From Westerdykella aurantiaca (Eukaryota; Ascomycota; Dothideomycetes; Pleosporales; Sporormiaceae), in assembly GCA_030412805.1 (NCBI GenBank), contig JASJFJ010000001.1:932501-996500 (forward strand): DNA of 64,000 nt, given 5' to 3'. Below, one piece after another: positions 44,677 to 56,203 of this stretch; the first letter of the stretch is position 1, and every line of letters starts with the position of its first letter. Made by a program: the position numbers and the translations under genes. The notes below the pieces were generated by a model. The model was not told the origin of the DNA and did not search any database. It saw only the letters and a list, made by a program, of their open reading frames with translations.

Positions 44677-45355
44677 TGTGAATGTGTGTGTGTGTGTGTG
44701 TGTTGATAACGAAGGTGAACAAAAAGGAAATAATATGAGATATAGGAGTGATCTGTCAATCTTAGAGATTCAAGTCCGTTGAATAAATGGCCACCGTAAG
44801 GGTTGGCAGGGTATGTTTGTCTTCTTCAAACCAGGGAAGTCACTGCCCAATATTTAACTCCCCTTCCCTAATCCCTACCCGCACAACAGGCCCCCACATC
44901 TACTAATCCTTATTGTGCTATTCAGCGTCATCAAGACTGTTCTGCTAAGCCGAAGTGATGGTCTCCTGGAAAAGCCGGGCGGATAGAGAAGATGCAATCA
45001 CGTGATCTCGGCTCAAGCTCCTGCAAATGCCGGCGTGAGCCGCCAACACTCGGAGGTGCGTAATTAGCTGGGAGACAGTTTGCGGATGGGCAAGGTGATG
45101 TAGTGAATGTTTCTTCTCTATCCTTTGGCTGCATTTATTCAACTCCACGTCGCTTTGACGAATCGCTCGCCGTTTGCGCCTTCTCAATCACGCCAATAGA
45201 CATCCGCCACACGGTCATCCCGCCAACTCCCACGATCAACCGCCGCATCTCAACACACTCAAGACACCACACAGAATTGCGAAAAGCCAGGAAAACACGC
45301 GAGCTACAGCATATGCAGAGGGGAAACTGCTCATATTCAATTATCGATTATCAAA
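44677..45355. promoter_or_regulatory. Divergent promoter of HPPD and TTC36-like genes
   Basis: No gene inside. Contains a TG microsatellite (about 44683-44704) next to the HPPD start and the palindromic ATCACGTGATCTCG at about 44997-45010 near the centre. Confidence 0.45.
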
Positions 45356-46135
45356 ATGGCGATATCAAGCCCCAACACCACTCTATCCGCCAACGACGCA
45401 CGCATTCTCTCCGCACTCTTCGACCCAGAAACTCTCCCATCCAACGTATCCGCCACAAGAAACCTCTCCGCCATCGACAATTCTCTTCCAGCACACCCCA
45501 ATATTCCTTCTGAGCGACTATCGGAGCTAGAAGCGAGGCAAACCGAGCTGGTAAAGCGGACGGCAAATACGTCTAGAGAAGACGCAGAGAACATCCTGGA
45601 CACAGTGGAAGATGAGCTAAATAAAATCATCAGCCAGGAGCCCGAGTATCCTAGCGCGTATTTGAACCGCGCGATGGTGCGCAGAATGAGGCTTGAGAAT
45701 TCGCTCCCCTCGGCCTCTTCCCCTTCCTGCGATTCCGACTCCCCAGCATCATCTTCAGTGCAAACAATCTTCACCTCCTGCTCCGAAGAGAACTTAAACC
45801 AGATATTTGAAGACTTGAGTAAAGCAATCAACCTCTCCAGCGCAGCCTCGCAGAACCAGCCAGTATCCAGCTATCAAGCGCGCATTCTGCGAACCGCATA
45901 TTCGCACCGTGCGTACCTGTACCTCAAAGCTTCGGAAAGCGGAAGCGAAAACAGGAGGCTTTGGAAGAACAAAAGCAAAGCCGACCTCGAGGAGTTAGCA
46001 TCGCGGGATTTCAGCCTCGCGGCGAAGTATGGCGATGAAGTGGCGCGTGAGATGAGCGTTAGGACCAACCCATATGCGAAGATGTGTGGTGCGATAGTGA
46101 GGAATGCGCTGAAGGAAGAGAGGGGGGGGTTGTGA
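45356..46135 (+). CDS. TTC36-like tetratricopeptide repeat protein
   Basis: 259 residues in one exon from MAISSPNTTL. TTC36 marks: an N-terminal ILSALFDPETLPS block, a TPR helix set with NKIISQEPEYPSAYLNRAMV and LNQIFEDLSKAINLSS, then SYQARILRTAYSHRAYLYLK, and the C-terminal RTNPYAKMCGAIVRNALKEE. Longer than animal TTC36 because of a Ser-rich insert between repeats. From memory of published mouse work, TTC36 binds 4-hydroxyphenylpyruvate dioxygenase and protects it from degradation. Here the gene lies head-to-head with HPPD, which suggests the same partnership in fungi. Confidence 0.8.
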   Translation: MAISSPNTTLSANDARILSALFDPETLPSNVSATRNLSAIDNSLPAHPNIPSERLSELEARQTELVKRTANTSREDAENILDTVEDELNKIISQEPEYPSAYLNRAMVRRMRLENSLPSASSPSCDSDSPASSSVQTIFTSCSEENLNQIFEDLSKAINLSSAASQNQPVSSYQARILRTAYSHRAYLYLKASESGSENRRLWKNKSKADLEELASRDFSLAAKYGDEVAREMSVRTNPYAKMCGAIVRNALKEERGGL

Positions 46136-46478
46136 GTTCGGAGTAGTAGGGTGAAGGGGTGGGTATCCACGGGGAAAGAGTTGTGACATGCGAGGAGTAC
46201 AGGAGCAAGGAAATCGGGCGGGCCCGTGTGGTGCGTGAACCGGATACAAATGTTGGGTACAGATCATTGTTATTCCTGCGTACTGTACAGCAACATGGAT
46301 TCTGGTGTCTTCGGATAGTAATGAGCACACCACTAAACAGCCAATCTACATAATGACATCAGCATCATAAATTCGTTCCAACCTGCTCAGTGCTTTTACC
46401 TTTCCAAACTGTCTCGGATTCATTAACATATGGGTATCGTCGTCTCGCAAATTCGTGAAGCCTTCCATTACTGCAATA
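46136..46478. other. Intergenic between convergent genes, no gene seen
   Basis: 343 bp of 3' flanking sequence. Confidence 0.5.
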
Positions 46479-49036
46479 TCAACCACCTCCCATGGACGGC
46501 ATGTTCCACAAGAAGTCCAAATTCAACGTCGCATCATCAAAGCCTTGGAAAGTTTGCTGATTGTTGTCGAGACCAAACGGGGCCATGGATGGATCGAACG
46601 GCAACGCCAGCCAGTCATCATCCGGCATGAGGCCTGAGACGTCTTCAGCTAAAGCTGCGATGCCTGACGATCCAGCGTTGTGGTTGTTGAGAAAATCCAT
46701 TCCAGTAGAAGCCCCCTTGTCAAGTGGGACGCCCCGCGATGGCAAGCGGGGTGGACGCGAGGAGACGACGAAGCTGGCGCGGAGGCGGGAGACGTGGGTG
46801 TCGAGGAGAGTCGAATAGCGAGAGGCAAGGTGCATGTCATCTAAGGTGCTAGAGCGCATGGCGTGGATTGCGCGATCCAGGATATCGAGGGCGGTTTGAA
46901 GTTTTGCGTTCCGGACGCCGAGACTGAGACTTTTGATCAAGTAGATGGATGATGTTGTGATTCGAAGGAAAATGCGGACGGGAGAGTAGCGGAGAGCTCC
47001 AGATTCTGCGAGCTGGGTGGTCTTCTGAAGGATCTGGCAACTTCCGTCGACAACTTCTTGGATGAATTCGTAGTCGCGAGGTTCAATCGTCATGGAGAGG
47101 ATATCGTCTTGCGGGCCGTCGGGATCGGTTTCAGCTAAGGTACGCTCAACGACGGCTTGCATACCGAGTGAGTTTGTGTAGCTTCGGACATAATGATATT
47201 CGATCATCAGCATGTCGTGGAGACCCACTTCGAGTTCTGTCCAGCGATTAATAAAACCGCTCTTCCAAAGGGAGTCGAACGCCTACTGCAAGGGTCAAGA
47301 TACTTCTTCCTCCAAGCCGTAAGCAACGGCTGGAAATGCTCGAGAAGTCCAATATAACGCCCTGTGCGGAGAAGATTTCGAGTAAATGATGCCGAAGGAT
47401 ATACTGTGTCAGAGACGGATCTCGCCAACTTGGTCAACTCAACCCAAGCGCTCATAAAGGCCTGCCACTGCTCAACAGCCCCCGTTCGCGAGTCGATGGG
47501 TATCTTCTCCATCAGCGCATGATTCAAACTCTGGGGGATCATGGAGGTGCATCCCAACCGCCAAGACAACTGTTCAATGAAAACAAAAAGAAGCTTCCTT
47601 GCTCTGATACGGCGCAGCACCAGCCATTCGGTGGTGAATTTAGGATACGATATCTGGTCTTTGTCGATGTTGCTGTTATCTTCGAAGAGACCCAGCTCCT
47701 GCGCCAACGAGAGCGCGCATCCCATTAGCATCCAAGACATCCTATCGGAACGCTTTGCAGGCTCGATGACATCCTCGAGCCATCGGTTTGGAGTCGTGTC
47801 GCCTTCAAGGAGCTTGGCACCTTCAGTGGTGTGGTTGTTGACACCAACCATCAACTCGCAGTCCCAACCATCGCTAGCGGTAGGGAAGTGCAAAGCACGC
47901 GGATGCCACTCGGAGAGCAGCAACAAGGCTTCAATCGACCCAATGGTCCGTGTCTGCGCTTTGGAAGGTTTCACCTGCCCCAGCATAATCTTCATGATGA
48001 ATCTTTGACACTGCTCCCAGAGCCTATCATGGACGAAATAGCCGCGAGAGGCACCGCCTACTCCTGGCAAGATATTATACCGTGACGATACCATAAGGAT
48101 AGTGACACAAAGAAACGGATCCAAGGCAATCAACGAGTAATGATTCGCATGATTGGCATAGAAGTCAGACAGTATAGGCGACAGGGGGGAGCAGTTCTTG
48201 AAGAACAAATCGACGTAGGTCACTGCTTCGCGAGCAGAGAACCAGCCCATTTGCACATAGCGGCAAGCTGTCCAAATCTTTAGCGTCTCAGGTGATGGCT
48301 GTGACATCTGCACCGGCTGCGCCTTGAATGTGAATGGTGATGCGGGGTTTGGAAGGGATGGTCCAGACTGGGGTGTCTCATATGGTTGGGTGGCAACAGT
48401 GCCTTGATCCTGCGGATCGGCCATGTCTTGATGGTGCGCGGCCTCGAAGAGCAAGTTGAGTGCATCTTTCCCACTAGAGACAACAGTCCTCATGACTTGG
48501 CTCTGAAGATTGGCAGGTTGAGATGATGATACGCGTCGCAGATGACCGGGAGAGAGGATGGAGTCTTGTTCCGACCTGTTCAAGCTACGCGGGGTATCTG
48601 AAGGCGTGAATGCATGCGTGGACATGGAAAGTCTGTGTACGGGACTTGGATGCGCATTATCACGCATCGAACCGGGGGCATCACTCGAGAGAGTCCTAGC
48701 TGAGGGTGGTGGCACATCATTGGGAAGCGTGTCGCCGTTCTCTCGCTCTTCACCCGGCTTGCGTCTCTTGACCCAGGACCGCTCTGATCTGAACACACAT
48801 TCCCGCATTTCCCTCCTGCATCTTTGACATGGCGGCTTCAACTCTAAACCGTCTGGTCCGGTGCCCAGGATACATTTTGCCTTCCTCTGGCGACAGTTGA
48901 TACATGCTTTGTAAGCGCGCTTGAAGTCCTCAGGGTGGGTCCGTTTCCGAGAGGAAGAAGAGGCGGCGGCGGAAGCATCCTGGGTCACTGACGTGGGCTG
49001 GGAATCCTCAAACGGTGGACCTGGTGGTGGTGCCAT
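46479..49036 (-). CDS. Zn(II)2Cys6 transcription factor (possibly Aro80-like)
   Basis: Two exons: 47304-49036 and, most likely, 47259-46479, about 837 residues. The N-terminus MAPPPGPPFEDSQ leads into the cluster ACINCRQRKAKC-x15-CQRCRREMREC at about residues 43-76, followed by WVKRRKPGEE. The long spacer between the third and fourth Cys is characteristic of a subgroup that I associate, with low certainty, with Aro80-type regulators of aromatic amino acid breakdown. The middle domain has YVDLFFKNCSPLSPILSDFY and EALLLLSEWHPRALHFP; the end is acidic. The junction is uncertain: the donor GTATCT at 47303 is good, but in-frame joining needs a GAG acceptor at 47260; the better-looking CAG at 47237 breaks the frame. 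Neighbours (HPPD, TTC36) support a role in tyrosine catabolism. Confidence 0.8.
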
Positions 49037-49887
49037 GATTGTCAGTTGCTGTGTGGTTAGCGGTGGTCAGTGAGGAGGATAAAGAAGGGAGTCAGCGGAG
49101 AAAAATCTCTCAAGCGAGGTTCAGAGCCGCCCGCTTTCTACACTATGCCGCGCCGCCAAGCCGAACCGCTGCCGTCCGCATCCGCCTTTGAGCCGCTTTA
49201 AAATGAAGAAGAAGAAGCGCAGATCGATGACTGAGATTCCCTTTTCGAAACCTGGAGCCGCTGAACTTCTGGATGACGGTTCGGTGTTGGTTCCGCGCCG
49301 CTGAAGGCCTCCGCCGTTAGCCGGTACACGTGACTGATCCAGCCACGCTCGGAAAAGTGGCGCAGCATCGGCTCTGTGGCTTTGCACCACTCGACCAACC
49401 CTGCAATTGACCCAAAGAGCGATCAATCAGTAACTGTCCATAACCGGCCATTGGAAACTCAGACCGACAATCGTTAACATTGTATTAACATTCAGGTGGT
49501 TTGGAAAACATCAATAATCTCGAGATGAAAATTATTGTCGCTTCCCGCCAGCCTCATCGCTATTTCCATCCCCGCGGTCGTCTCTTTGCAATCGTCCTGC
49601 CACTTCCAACCCGTTTGGTATTCATTTGTCCTTCCACATTGCATTCTCTCTCACGTGGCTCTCAATTCGTGGTGTAGCAATAACTTTGCCAACAGCTTTC
49701 CTTAACAAGCTGTTATCAGTTACCCTATTTGCTGTTTGACCCTAGATATTTATTAAGACTAACGTGCTCACAACTTGGACCTACTGCCAACTAGAAATAG
49801 ACTCAGAGCTGGACTTAGACCCGTTATCAGCCCGGTCCAAGAAGACAGTACACGTTCTCCCAGCTAACGCAGGCGTACAGAGCGAAA
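49037..49887. other. Intergenic between divergent genes, no gene seen
   Basis: Shared upstream region of the regulator and the next small gene; pyrimidine-rich around 49590-49670. Confidence 0.5.
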
Positions 49888-50433
49888 ATGAATCGTTATT
49901 TCACGACCCAAGCGAGATCCACCACAACAAACCCAGACGGCACTGACGCCGCGGATCAGAATGGAGAGTTCGGGGGAGAGACGCGACAAGCACACTCCAG
50001 AGAAAATTTGGAAGCAGGAGATGCCGGAGACCAAGAACAACCTGATGGTGATCCAAAAGCCCGAGGGAAAGACACCTCAGAAGGTGCCGCGTCCTCCCCT
50101 TCCTCCTCCCCTATCGCTACCAGGTCTACAGCCGTAAACCCTATGATGTGCAGCCGTGCAGCTGTGCATTTCCGACACGTAAGCGGCGGCCTTGAGCACC
50201 ACAACATTCCACCACATCCCGAAGACCCCGATGCTTCATTTGTCTCTTTTGAAGCAGACATCCGAATCCGGATGTACGGATCGCTGTTAAATGACGACAT
50301 GCCAGAAACCTACCCTCCAGGCACTCGTTTCAAAGATAACGTGGCAGACCCTGTTAAACGGGACCTTTACCGTAATTTCATGCGAACAAAGATCGCTGGA
50401 GAGTTGGAAGAGGTAGCGGAACGGATACAATAG
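49888..50433 (+). CDS. Small acidic, partly disordered protein, no family recognised
   Basis: 181 residues in one exon from MNRYFTTQARSTTT. The N-terminal half is Glu/Asp/Gly-rich and likely disordered. The C-terminal half looks folded: FVSFEADIRIRMYGSLLNDD, PPGTRFKDNVADPVKRDLY, then a Glu-rich helix (TKIAGELEEVAERIQ). The short Thr-rich start could be a mitochondrial presequence. The frame is uninterrupted and the start context is good, but function is unknown. Confidence 0.45.
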   Translation: MNRYFTTQARSTTTNPDGTDAADQNGEFGGETRQAHSRENLEAGDAGDQEQPDGDPKARGKDTSEGAASSPSSSPIATRSTAVNPMMCSRAAVHFRHVSGGLEHHNIPPHPEDPDASFVSFEADIRIRMYGSLLNDDMPETYPPGTRFKDNVADPVKRDLYRNFMRTKIAGELEEVAERIQ

Positions 50434-51090
50434 ACGTCGGTCAGTGGGGTTCAGAGCGAAGAGGAGGACCTGGGAACGGAAGAGCGGTGGGGCGATGGGG
50501 AGGAGCTTGAGACGGAGTTCAGCGGAAGGCCGGAGTGGGTGACGTTAGAGAAAGACGGCCCTGAAGGCTGAGAGGCGGTCTTGTGAAAAGGAATAGATGG
50601 AGGTTATTCCGGGCAACGCATGTGGGAGATAAAGGCCACCCTAAAGAGGAGGGACGAGGCTAATTGCTCTGAGAAATTTTTCTTTAATCTCGTATCTCTT
50701 TTTTTTTTTTCTCATGGCCGCTGAACTGTTGGTAAAGTAGTAAGGTAAAAGAACGAAAATTTGGAAGGTGTGGTACTGCATGCCGGAAGCGCGGAGGAAG
50801 AGGAGTACAAACTTCCATCATACGCGGCACAAATGCTCATACGTACAGCATAGTAATCAGGACCATAGCAGGCACTTGCGCTGACGCTATGCAACCAAAC
50901 AATAACAAACCATTGCAATTTTCAGACCAGCACGTCAGGTGCAGTAGCTGATGCACCTTGCCTAGTCTATGTTGATAGACGCCCGAGAAGTAAAAGAGAA
51001 GGGGCGATGAGAAGACCTTTCGTCGCATGAAAGAGATTGACGGCAAGCTGTATTCCTTAGTCCTTACATAGTTCGATTTCGGTCACGACG
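50434..51090. other. Intergenic, no gene seen
   Basis: Includes a 13-T run at about 50699-50711; no convincing frames. Confidence 0.5.
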
Positions 51091-51474
51091 TCACATAGGT
51101 ATCTTCTCCGCGCTCTTCACGCCAATTTCAATGAACATTTGTCCCTTATTAGATTTATACATGTTCAGAAAACAACGAGGAGATTTGCTATGTGTTATCG
51201 GCATGTTAGCTAGTGTCCAAAGAAACATCTCGCCCGTATACGTAGCTCGGAGTATAGACGCCGGAGTCTTCTCTACATGGCTAGGTAAGTGCAATGTTAC
51301 ATCGACTACGCCGAACGGTTCGCGAACTGGATGGGGAAGCCCATCTCGCTTGAGAACTGCTGACACGTGCCATAGGGAATTATATGCAAGGTTGTTGGCC
51401 AATATGTAGTGAAGCGATATAGTTCCCTTCAGCAGCAGTGTTATGCCTTTGGGAAGAAATGAAATCCGTGGCAT
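51091..51474 (-). CDS. Weak candidate small gene, no family recognised
   Basis: 127 residues from the ATG at 51474 (MPRISFLPKG). The frame stays open further upstream without another ATG. The C-terminal part reads like a real protein (LKRDGLPHPVREPFGVVDVT, TYTGEMFLWTLANMPITHSK, MFIEIGVKSAE). It may be an intact small gene, or the last exon of a decayed one. Confidence 0.3.
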   Translation of the reverse strand: MPRISFLPKGITLLLKGTISLHYILANNLAYNSLWHVSAVLKRDGLPHPVREPFGVVDVTLHLPSHVEKTPASILRATYTGEMFLWTLANMPITHSKSPRCFLNMYKSNKGQMFIEIGVKSAEKIPM

Positions 51475-53422
51475 GCTTAATCTGCATAGCAACAACCAAG
51501 TACGGGAGAAAGTACTAGCACATATTGCATGAGGTAGGTAGCTAGAAAAACCGCGAGTCTGTTGACATCTGTTCACATGGTAGTCCCATAGCAGTCAGTG
51601 ATTGAGGGGTGCATAGCGTTAAGGCAAAAAGGTAACACATTTGTCACAGCTTTGTACATAACGATCTGTCTGATTCAGAGGGGTATAGAAGCATATAAGT
51701 TATTCAAACATTAACTCGAAGTGGTAATTCACTCCCGACTCTCATCCGTGCTCACATCTACCCACCCAGCGTACAATGCAGCACAACCTTTCCCCTTCCT
51801 CTCCTCCAACACCCAGGCGTGTTCGAGCCACATCCGCCTTTTGCAAACCTCCTCCCCCCTGGCTCCCCCGAGTCATACACAATGATCAGATCCCATCTCA
51901 ACATCTCAAACGTCAAGCCCGTTAGAGTTCCACCGCCCCTAGTTCCACCCCCAACGCCCAGCAGCCCCAGGTTTCACATATTCCTCCGCTCAGCCCCCCA
52001 ACCTCTCAGACACCGTTTCAACGCTCCCAAAGGAGCCAGATGTGCGTTTGGAGATTTGCGATTAGCTTCGGGAGCGCGCTCGGGATGCGAAAATAGCGTC
52101 CATGCGAACCTTGGGAACGTGGGAACTAGGGGGGAAAGTGCCGGTTTCCGAGGGCGGGAAGGTCTGCAGCCGACGCGCTGAGTCGGTGATCGATTTAGCC
52201 TCAGAGGTTTGTTGTCGCGATGGACAGAGGATCAGCTGAGCAGTTGGCAAGATGGAGCAGAACTGCGAGAAGCATCAATCCAGCGAGCGTCTTGGGACGT
52301 GTACTGTGTAACAGCTTTACTGTGTATGCCCTCAAGCTCTGCCCAAGAGCTCCACCGAGGTAGTTAAGCACAGCCAAGCGCGCTGGGGCCGGAATACCCG
52401 CTTCCGATGGCTTGACAAGCTAGCCGTGCTTCTCGGCGTGATGGTGATCCATCTCGTCCTTCTTCCCAAGACTCATGCTCTGTGGGCATAAGGTACTTGG
52501 CCGTGACAAGCTGTACCAGATTGTGCTTGCCCAGTAGATACACCCTCTACTCGACGGCAAGGTTGCGTGACTTGGCGAGGGAAGAAGACGTATATATAAG
52601 GTGCGGTTGTCGCTATGTGGATGGACCATGGATAAGAAGCACAAATTCACTCTCTCTTTGACTCTAGGGGGAACCTCTGGCGATTTTCTTTTCAAGGGAG
52701 GAGGGGAACCTCTGGCTGTTGAACTTTCTCGTTGCAAAATTCCACTCTCGACCGTACGCGCCTGATTTTCGACGACAAAAAGCAGTAGGAAACGCTGCGG
52801 CAACTCTGTCTAGCAGAACAGTGGCAGGAGTTGGGAAGATGGAGAGATGATCTTTTCCATAGCAAACCATGTGCCCACATGAAAGCCTAAGACCATCACC
52901 ATCACTAATCCACAGTTAAAAAGCCAAGACCAAGTAATCGCTCTGAGGTAGTATTCATTGTATTACGACTCCTTGACGTTCCTGACGTCCCGCGGTCTAT
53001 ATAGATATATATATAGCTCCTCTAACATTCGCACATTGTATGATGGGCAACTGAATACATGGTATTAACCTCCCCAGCGATCAACCATTAAAGGAAAGAC
53101 TAGTTGCCCCCTTTTATAAAGATTCTATAAGATTGCATGTTCTGTGTAGCTCACACACATCACACACCCCGACCCGGACCAGACCACCAAAGACCAACAA
53201 ACCAAATGGCATAGCGTACAAGTACAGACAAGCAAATGACGCGTGAGCGTGCGTGAGAAACGTGACGTGGGAGCGTGAGGAAGCGAAGCCTTACCCACGT
53301 GACGTGGAGGCTGATGAGGAGAGTACATAGGAGAGAGTACTTCCGACTGCAGAGAGAACTTGGCAGGCTGCAAATGGTCGATACCGATTTATATCGGGAA
53401 TTGACTGCATAGAGCCGATGAC
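51475..53422. other. Intergenic, no gene seen
   Basis: About 1.9 kb. Short frames on both strands, none supported. 53120-53400 is the 3' flank of the zinc transporter gene. Confidence 0.5.
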
Positions 53423-54900
53423 TTAGGCAAAAGCACCGACGATAGACATACCGGCAGCACCAAGGAGCAGGCAGATGAAAGCGTTCCTCCTGTCCTTGCT
53501 AGTCATAGTGTGCTGGGCCTCCTCGGACAAGAAGTCTTCTGCCAGGAGATCGACAAGGGCGGCGTACAACAGCAGGCCAGAGGAAATGGCGTTCATGGTA
53601 CCGACCATGATGAGACCAAAGGCGCTGTTGGGGTCGTAGGCGCCGCGGGTGGCGAGACCGATGGCTTGTCCTGCAAGTGCGTCAGTAAGGAGTGACTCGT
53701 GGTGGGAGGAGCAAAAGGCAGACATACCGATCGGGCACGTGGTTCCAAAGGCGAAGACAAGAAGCCAAGGCCTCCAGCTTCCTTTGGGGTAAGGAACGGC
53801 GGCGATACGAGATCCGAGACCAAGACCCTCGAAAGCCTGGTGGAAGATGATAGCGACGAGAAGAGTGACGAAACCGGCATTGGTGATGGAGATAGTCATG
53901 CCGACGAACACGGAGTGGAACAGAATGCCACCTTCGATAAGGGTAATCTGCATAGACTGCTTCTTGAGAACCAGGGGATCCACCTGCACCTCGACGTCAT
54001 CGTCGAAGTAGGACTTCTGCTCGACGGACTTTTCCTGATGCTGATGTTGATGCGCGGGCTGCTGACCATAACCAGGGACTTGCGGCATGGCGCTTCTGAT
54101 CATGTTGAGCATGTCATCACGCTGGCGAATGTACTGCTCATAGAAGACGATGAACCAGGGCGGCATTTCGGACTTCGCCTCGAGCTCGCCCTTCTCCTTG
54201 GGGAATGGGAAATCTTCAACCGGGTACCTGATGTTGTTAGCAAAGGGGCTGAGCCAGTAGGACGAGAACCTTACGACTGCTCGACCCATCCTCTCTTCTC
54301 CGCCATGGTAACCTGAGAATCGTAGCTGTCCGTGCGCCTCAATGGGTTGTTGAAGGCGTTCTGGACACCAGGGGCGCCCCGATCAGCGCCAAACTCAGCA
54401 CCAGTCGCGCTGCCGTGGCTGTGGCCTCCAGTCTTTGCGTTAAGCCACATCTCGACAACGAAGAGGAGGAAGAGAGCGGCCATCATGATCACACCGGGCA
54501 TGGCGGGATACTTGTCGGTGAAGAGATCGGGTAGACATGGGTCATTCAGCGCGGAGAAGGCGGTGGGAAGAAGCTGTTCTTGTTAGCCACAATATCCTTT
54601 GCCCCCGCACCATGGAGAGGGCGTACATGAACAAAGGCCGTCGCGATGAGGACACCAGTACCGAAATGTTTACAAAAGAAAAAGATGTTCGGTGGAATGT
54701 GCAGAGACTTGACCTTCTTGGCCACGACGGGAAATGCACAGCCCGCAAGACTGGCCGCGAAGACGATGACTGATACTTGTTAGATAGGCCAAACGATGGT
54801 ACGGAGGACACTGACAAACTGCGGCAACATGCAGGGGAAGATCGTACTCTCCCTCGTCCGGCCCACTGCCACACTGGGGCTTTTCCATTGCGTCTGCCAT
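53423..54900 (-). CDS. ZIP-family zinc transporter
   Basis: Exons 54816-54900, 54627-54769, 54275-54573, 53728-54227 and 53423-53670 give 424 residues. The N-terminus is GEYDLPLHVAAV, then IVFAASLAGCAFPVV (TM1), HFGTGVLIATAFVH (TM2), YPAMPGVIMMAALFLLFVVE (TM3) and a long cytosolic loop with AHQHQHQEK. The transport-site helices follow: EGGILFHSVFVGMTI (TM4) and FHQAFEGLGLGSRI (TM5). The last spans are GLIMVGTMNAISSGLLLYAAL and NAFICLLLGAAGMSIVGAFA. ZIPs bring Zn2+ (sometimes Fe2+/Mn2+) into the cytosol. It is divergent from a CDF metal exporter across 1.3 kb. Confidence 0.92.
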
Positions 54901-56203
54901 GATTTCCGTGCTGTGAAGAACTACGCTAGCAACCCACCCACAACGCAACAGTGAGCTTCGTCGCCGGCGACGAAAACAAGAACAGAAAGGAACAAAAAGG
55001 GAAAAGGAAAAGCACTCAAAGAAGCTCTCCCAGAGAGTAACGAAGTGAAGGGACGAAGACGAAGATGGGTAACAGTGGGACTAAGGCTTGGGCTGCTGTC
55101 GAGTACTTTAAGGATTCAAAGATGCGGAGTGGACTAGCCATATCAGATTGATCGACGCTACCCGGAAAGGCGAACCCTGAGAAGCAATCACAGTGTAGAA
55201 TCAACAGAAGATCCATGCTTCAGCTTCCGGTGCAAGAAGAGGCTGGACCCAGAAGCGGACGCTCAAACGGTCCAGGTCAAGGGCCGCTCGATCACGCTGG
55301 GGACCATGAGCGAAGGGACTCAAGGGAGCCCTAGGGAGGCGTTGTTGCCAAAGCTCAAGGCCTAGATAGGGATGTTTTGACTCGGATTAGGACCGAGCTG
55401 GTTAGCCAGCGCGTGGGCAACACGGGGCTGTTGCGGCTCATGAACGGTATTGAAGCAGTGGGGCAAATGACAAAACAGATCCGTGGGCGCTATGCTATTG
55501 CAGCACTAGGGGGTTTTGATGGAATGTTCTGCTGCATTTGCAGTGGGAGATGTGTGATTTGGAAATGTCCCTGGCCAATGGAAAGGGGGGAACCGAGGAC
55601 AAGCAGCGGACGCCAAGTCGGCCGCCACAAACCCGAAGCGATTGGCAGAGACGAGCATGGCAAAAGGAGTCTTGGCTGAGGGCCGGATGAAGCTGCCAAG
55701 GAACGTTCAGGCGTCCCAAAGGGGTGAGTTGCGACAAAGGGGCACAGGCGAGGGAGTCCAGCCTGTCCAGGAGGGAAGGGTTGGGGAAGTCAAGAGAGGT
55801 TGATATAGGATTCCTTGGCGGTGCCACTAAGCGAGGGGACTAAGCCACAACAAGCTTTAGAGGGTCGTTGGATGGGCGGCGGGGCAGGCGGACTCGATTC
55901 ACTCGAGGAAGCAGGCGCGGACTTGGCACCGCACCACCCCTGACTTTCCGTTTCACCCATCTCTCCCCCACCCATCAGAGCCCTTTCCACCTGCACTCCC
56001 GCTGCGTCTAGCCCTCACTATGGACGCCAGAGTCGTGAGCGTCCTCCGGGGCCCTTTTGCCGGCGTGCTAGTTCCGTGGGATTTTTTTGCCTCCCGGCAG
56101 TGTTTATTACAGTCGTGTCCCAGATGTCCTGGCCTCTGTCTTCCCATCCAGGCATTCACCCTTCAGATCTGCCCATAATTCCCACAGCCAAGTGTCGGAG
56201 AAC
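54901..56203. promoter_or_regulatory. Divergent promoter region between ZIP importer and CDF exporter
   Basis: 1.3 kb, no supported gene. I looked for a perfect zinc-response element (ACCTTNAAGGT) and did not see one. Confidence 0.35.

Noticed and set aside
47237..47303. 67-bp GTATCT...CAG intron in the regulator at 46479-49036
   Set aside because: Good splice signals, but joining at this CAG shifts the frame of the downstream exon; kept only as an alternative to be tested.
51819..52181. 120-codon + frame, Pro-rich
   Set aside because: Has no ATG at its start and composition typical of chance frames in C-rich DNA.
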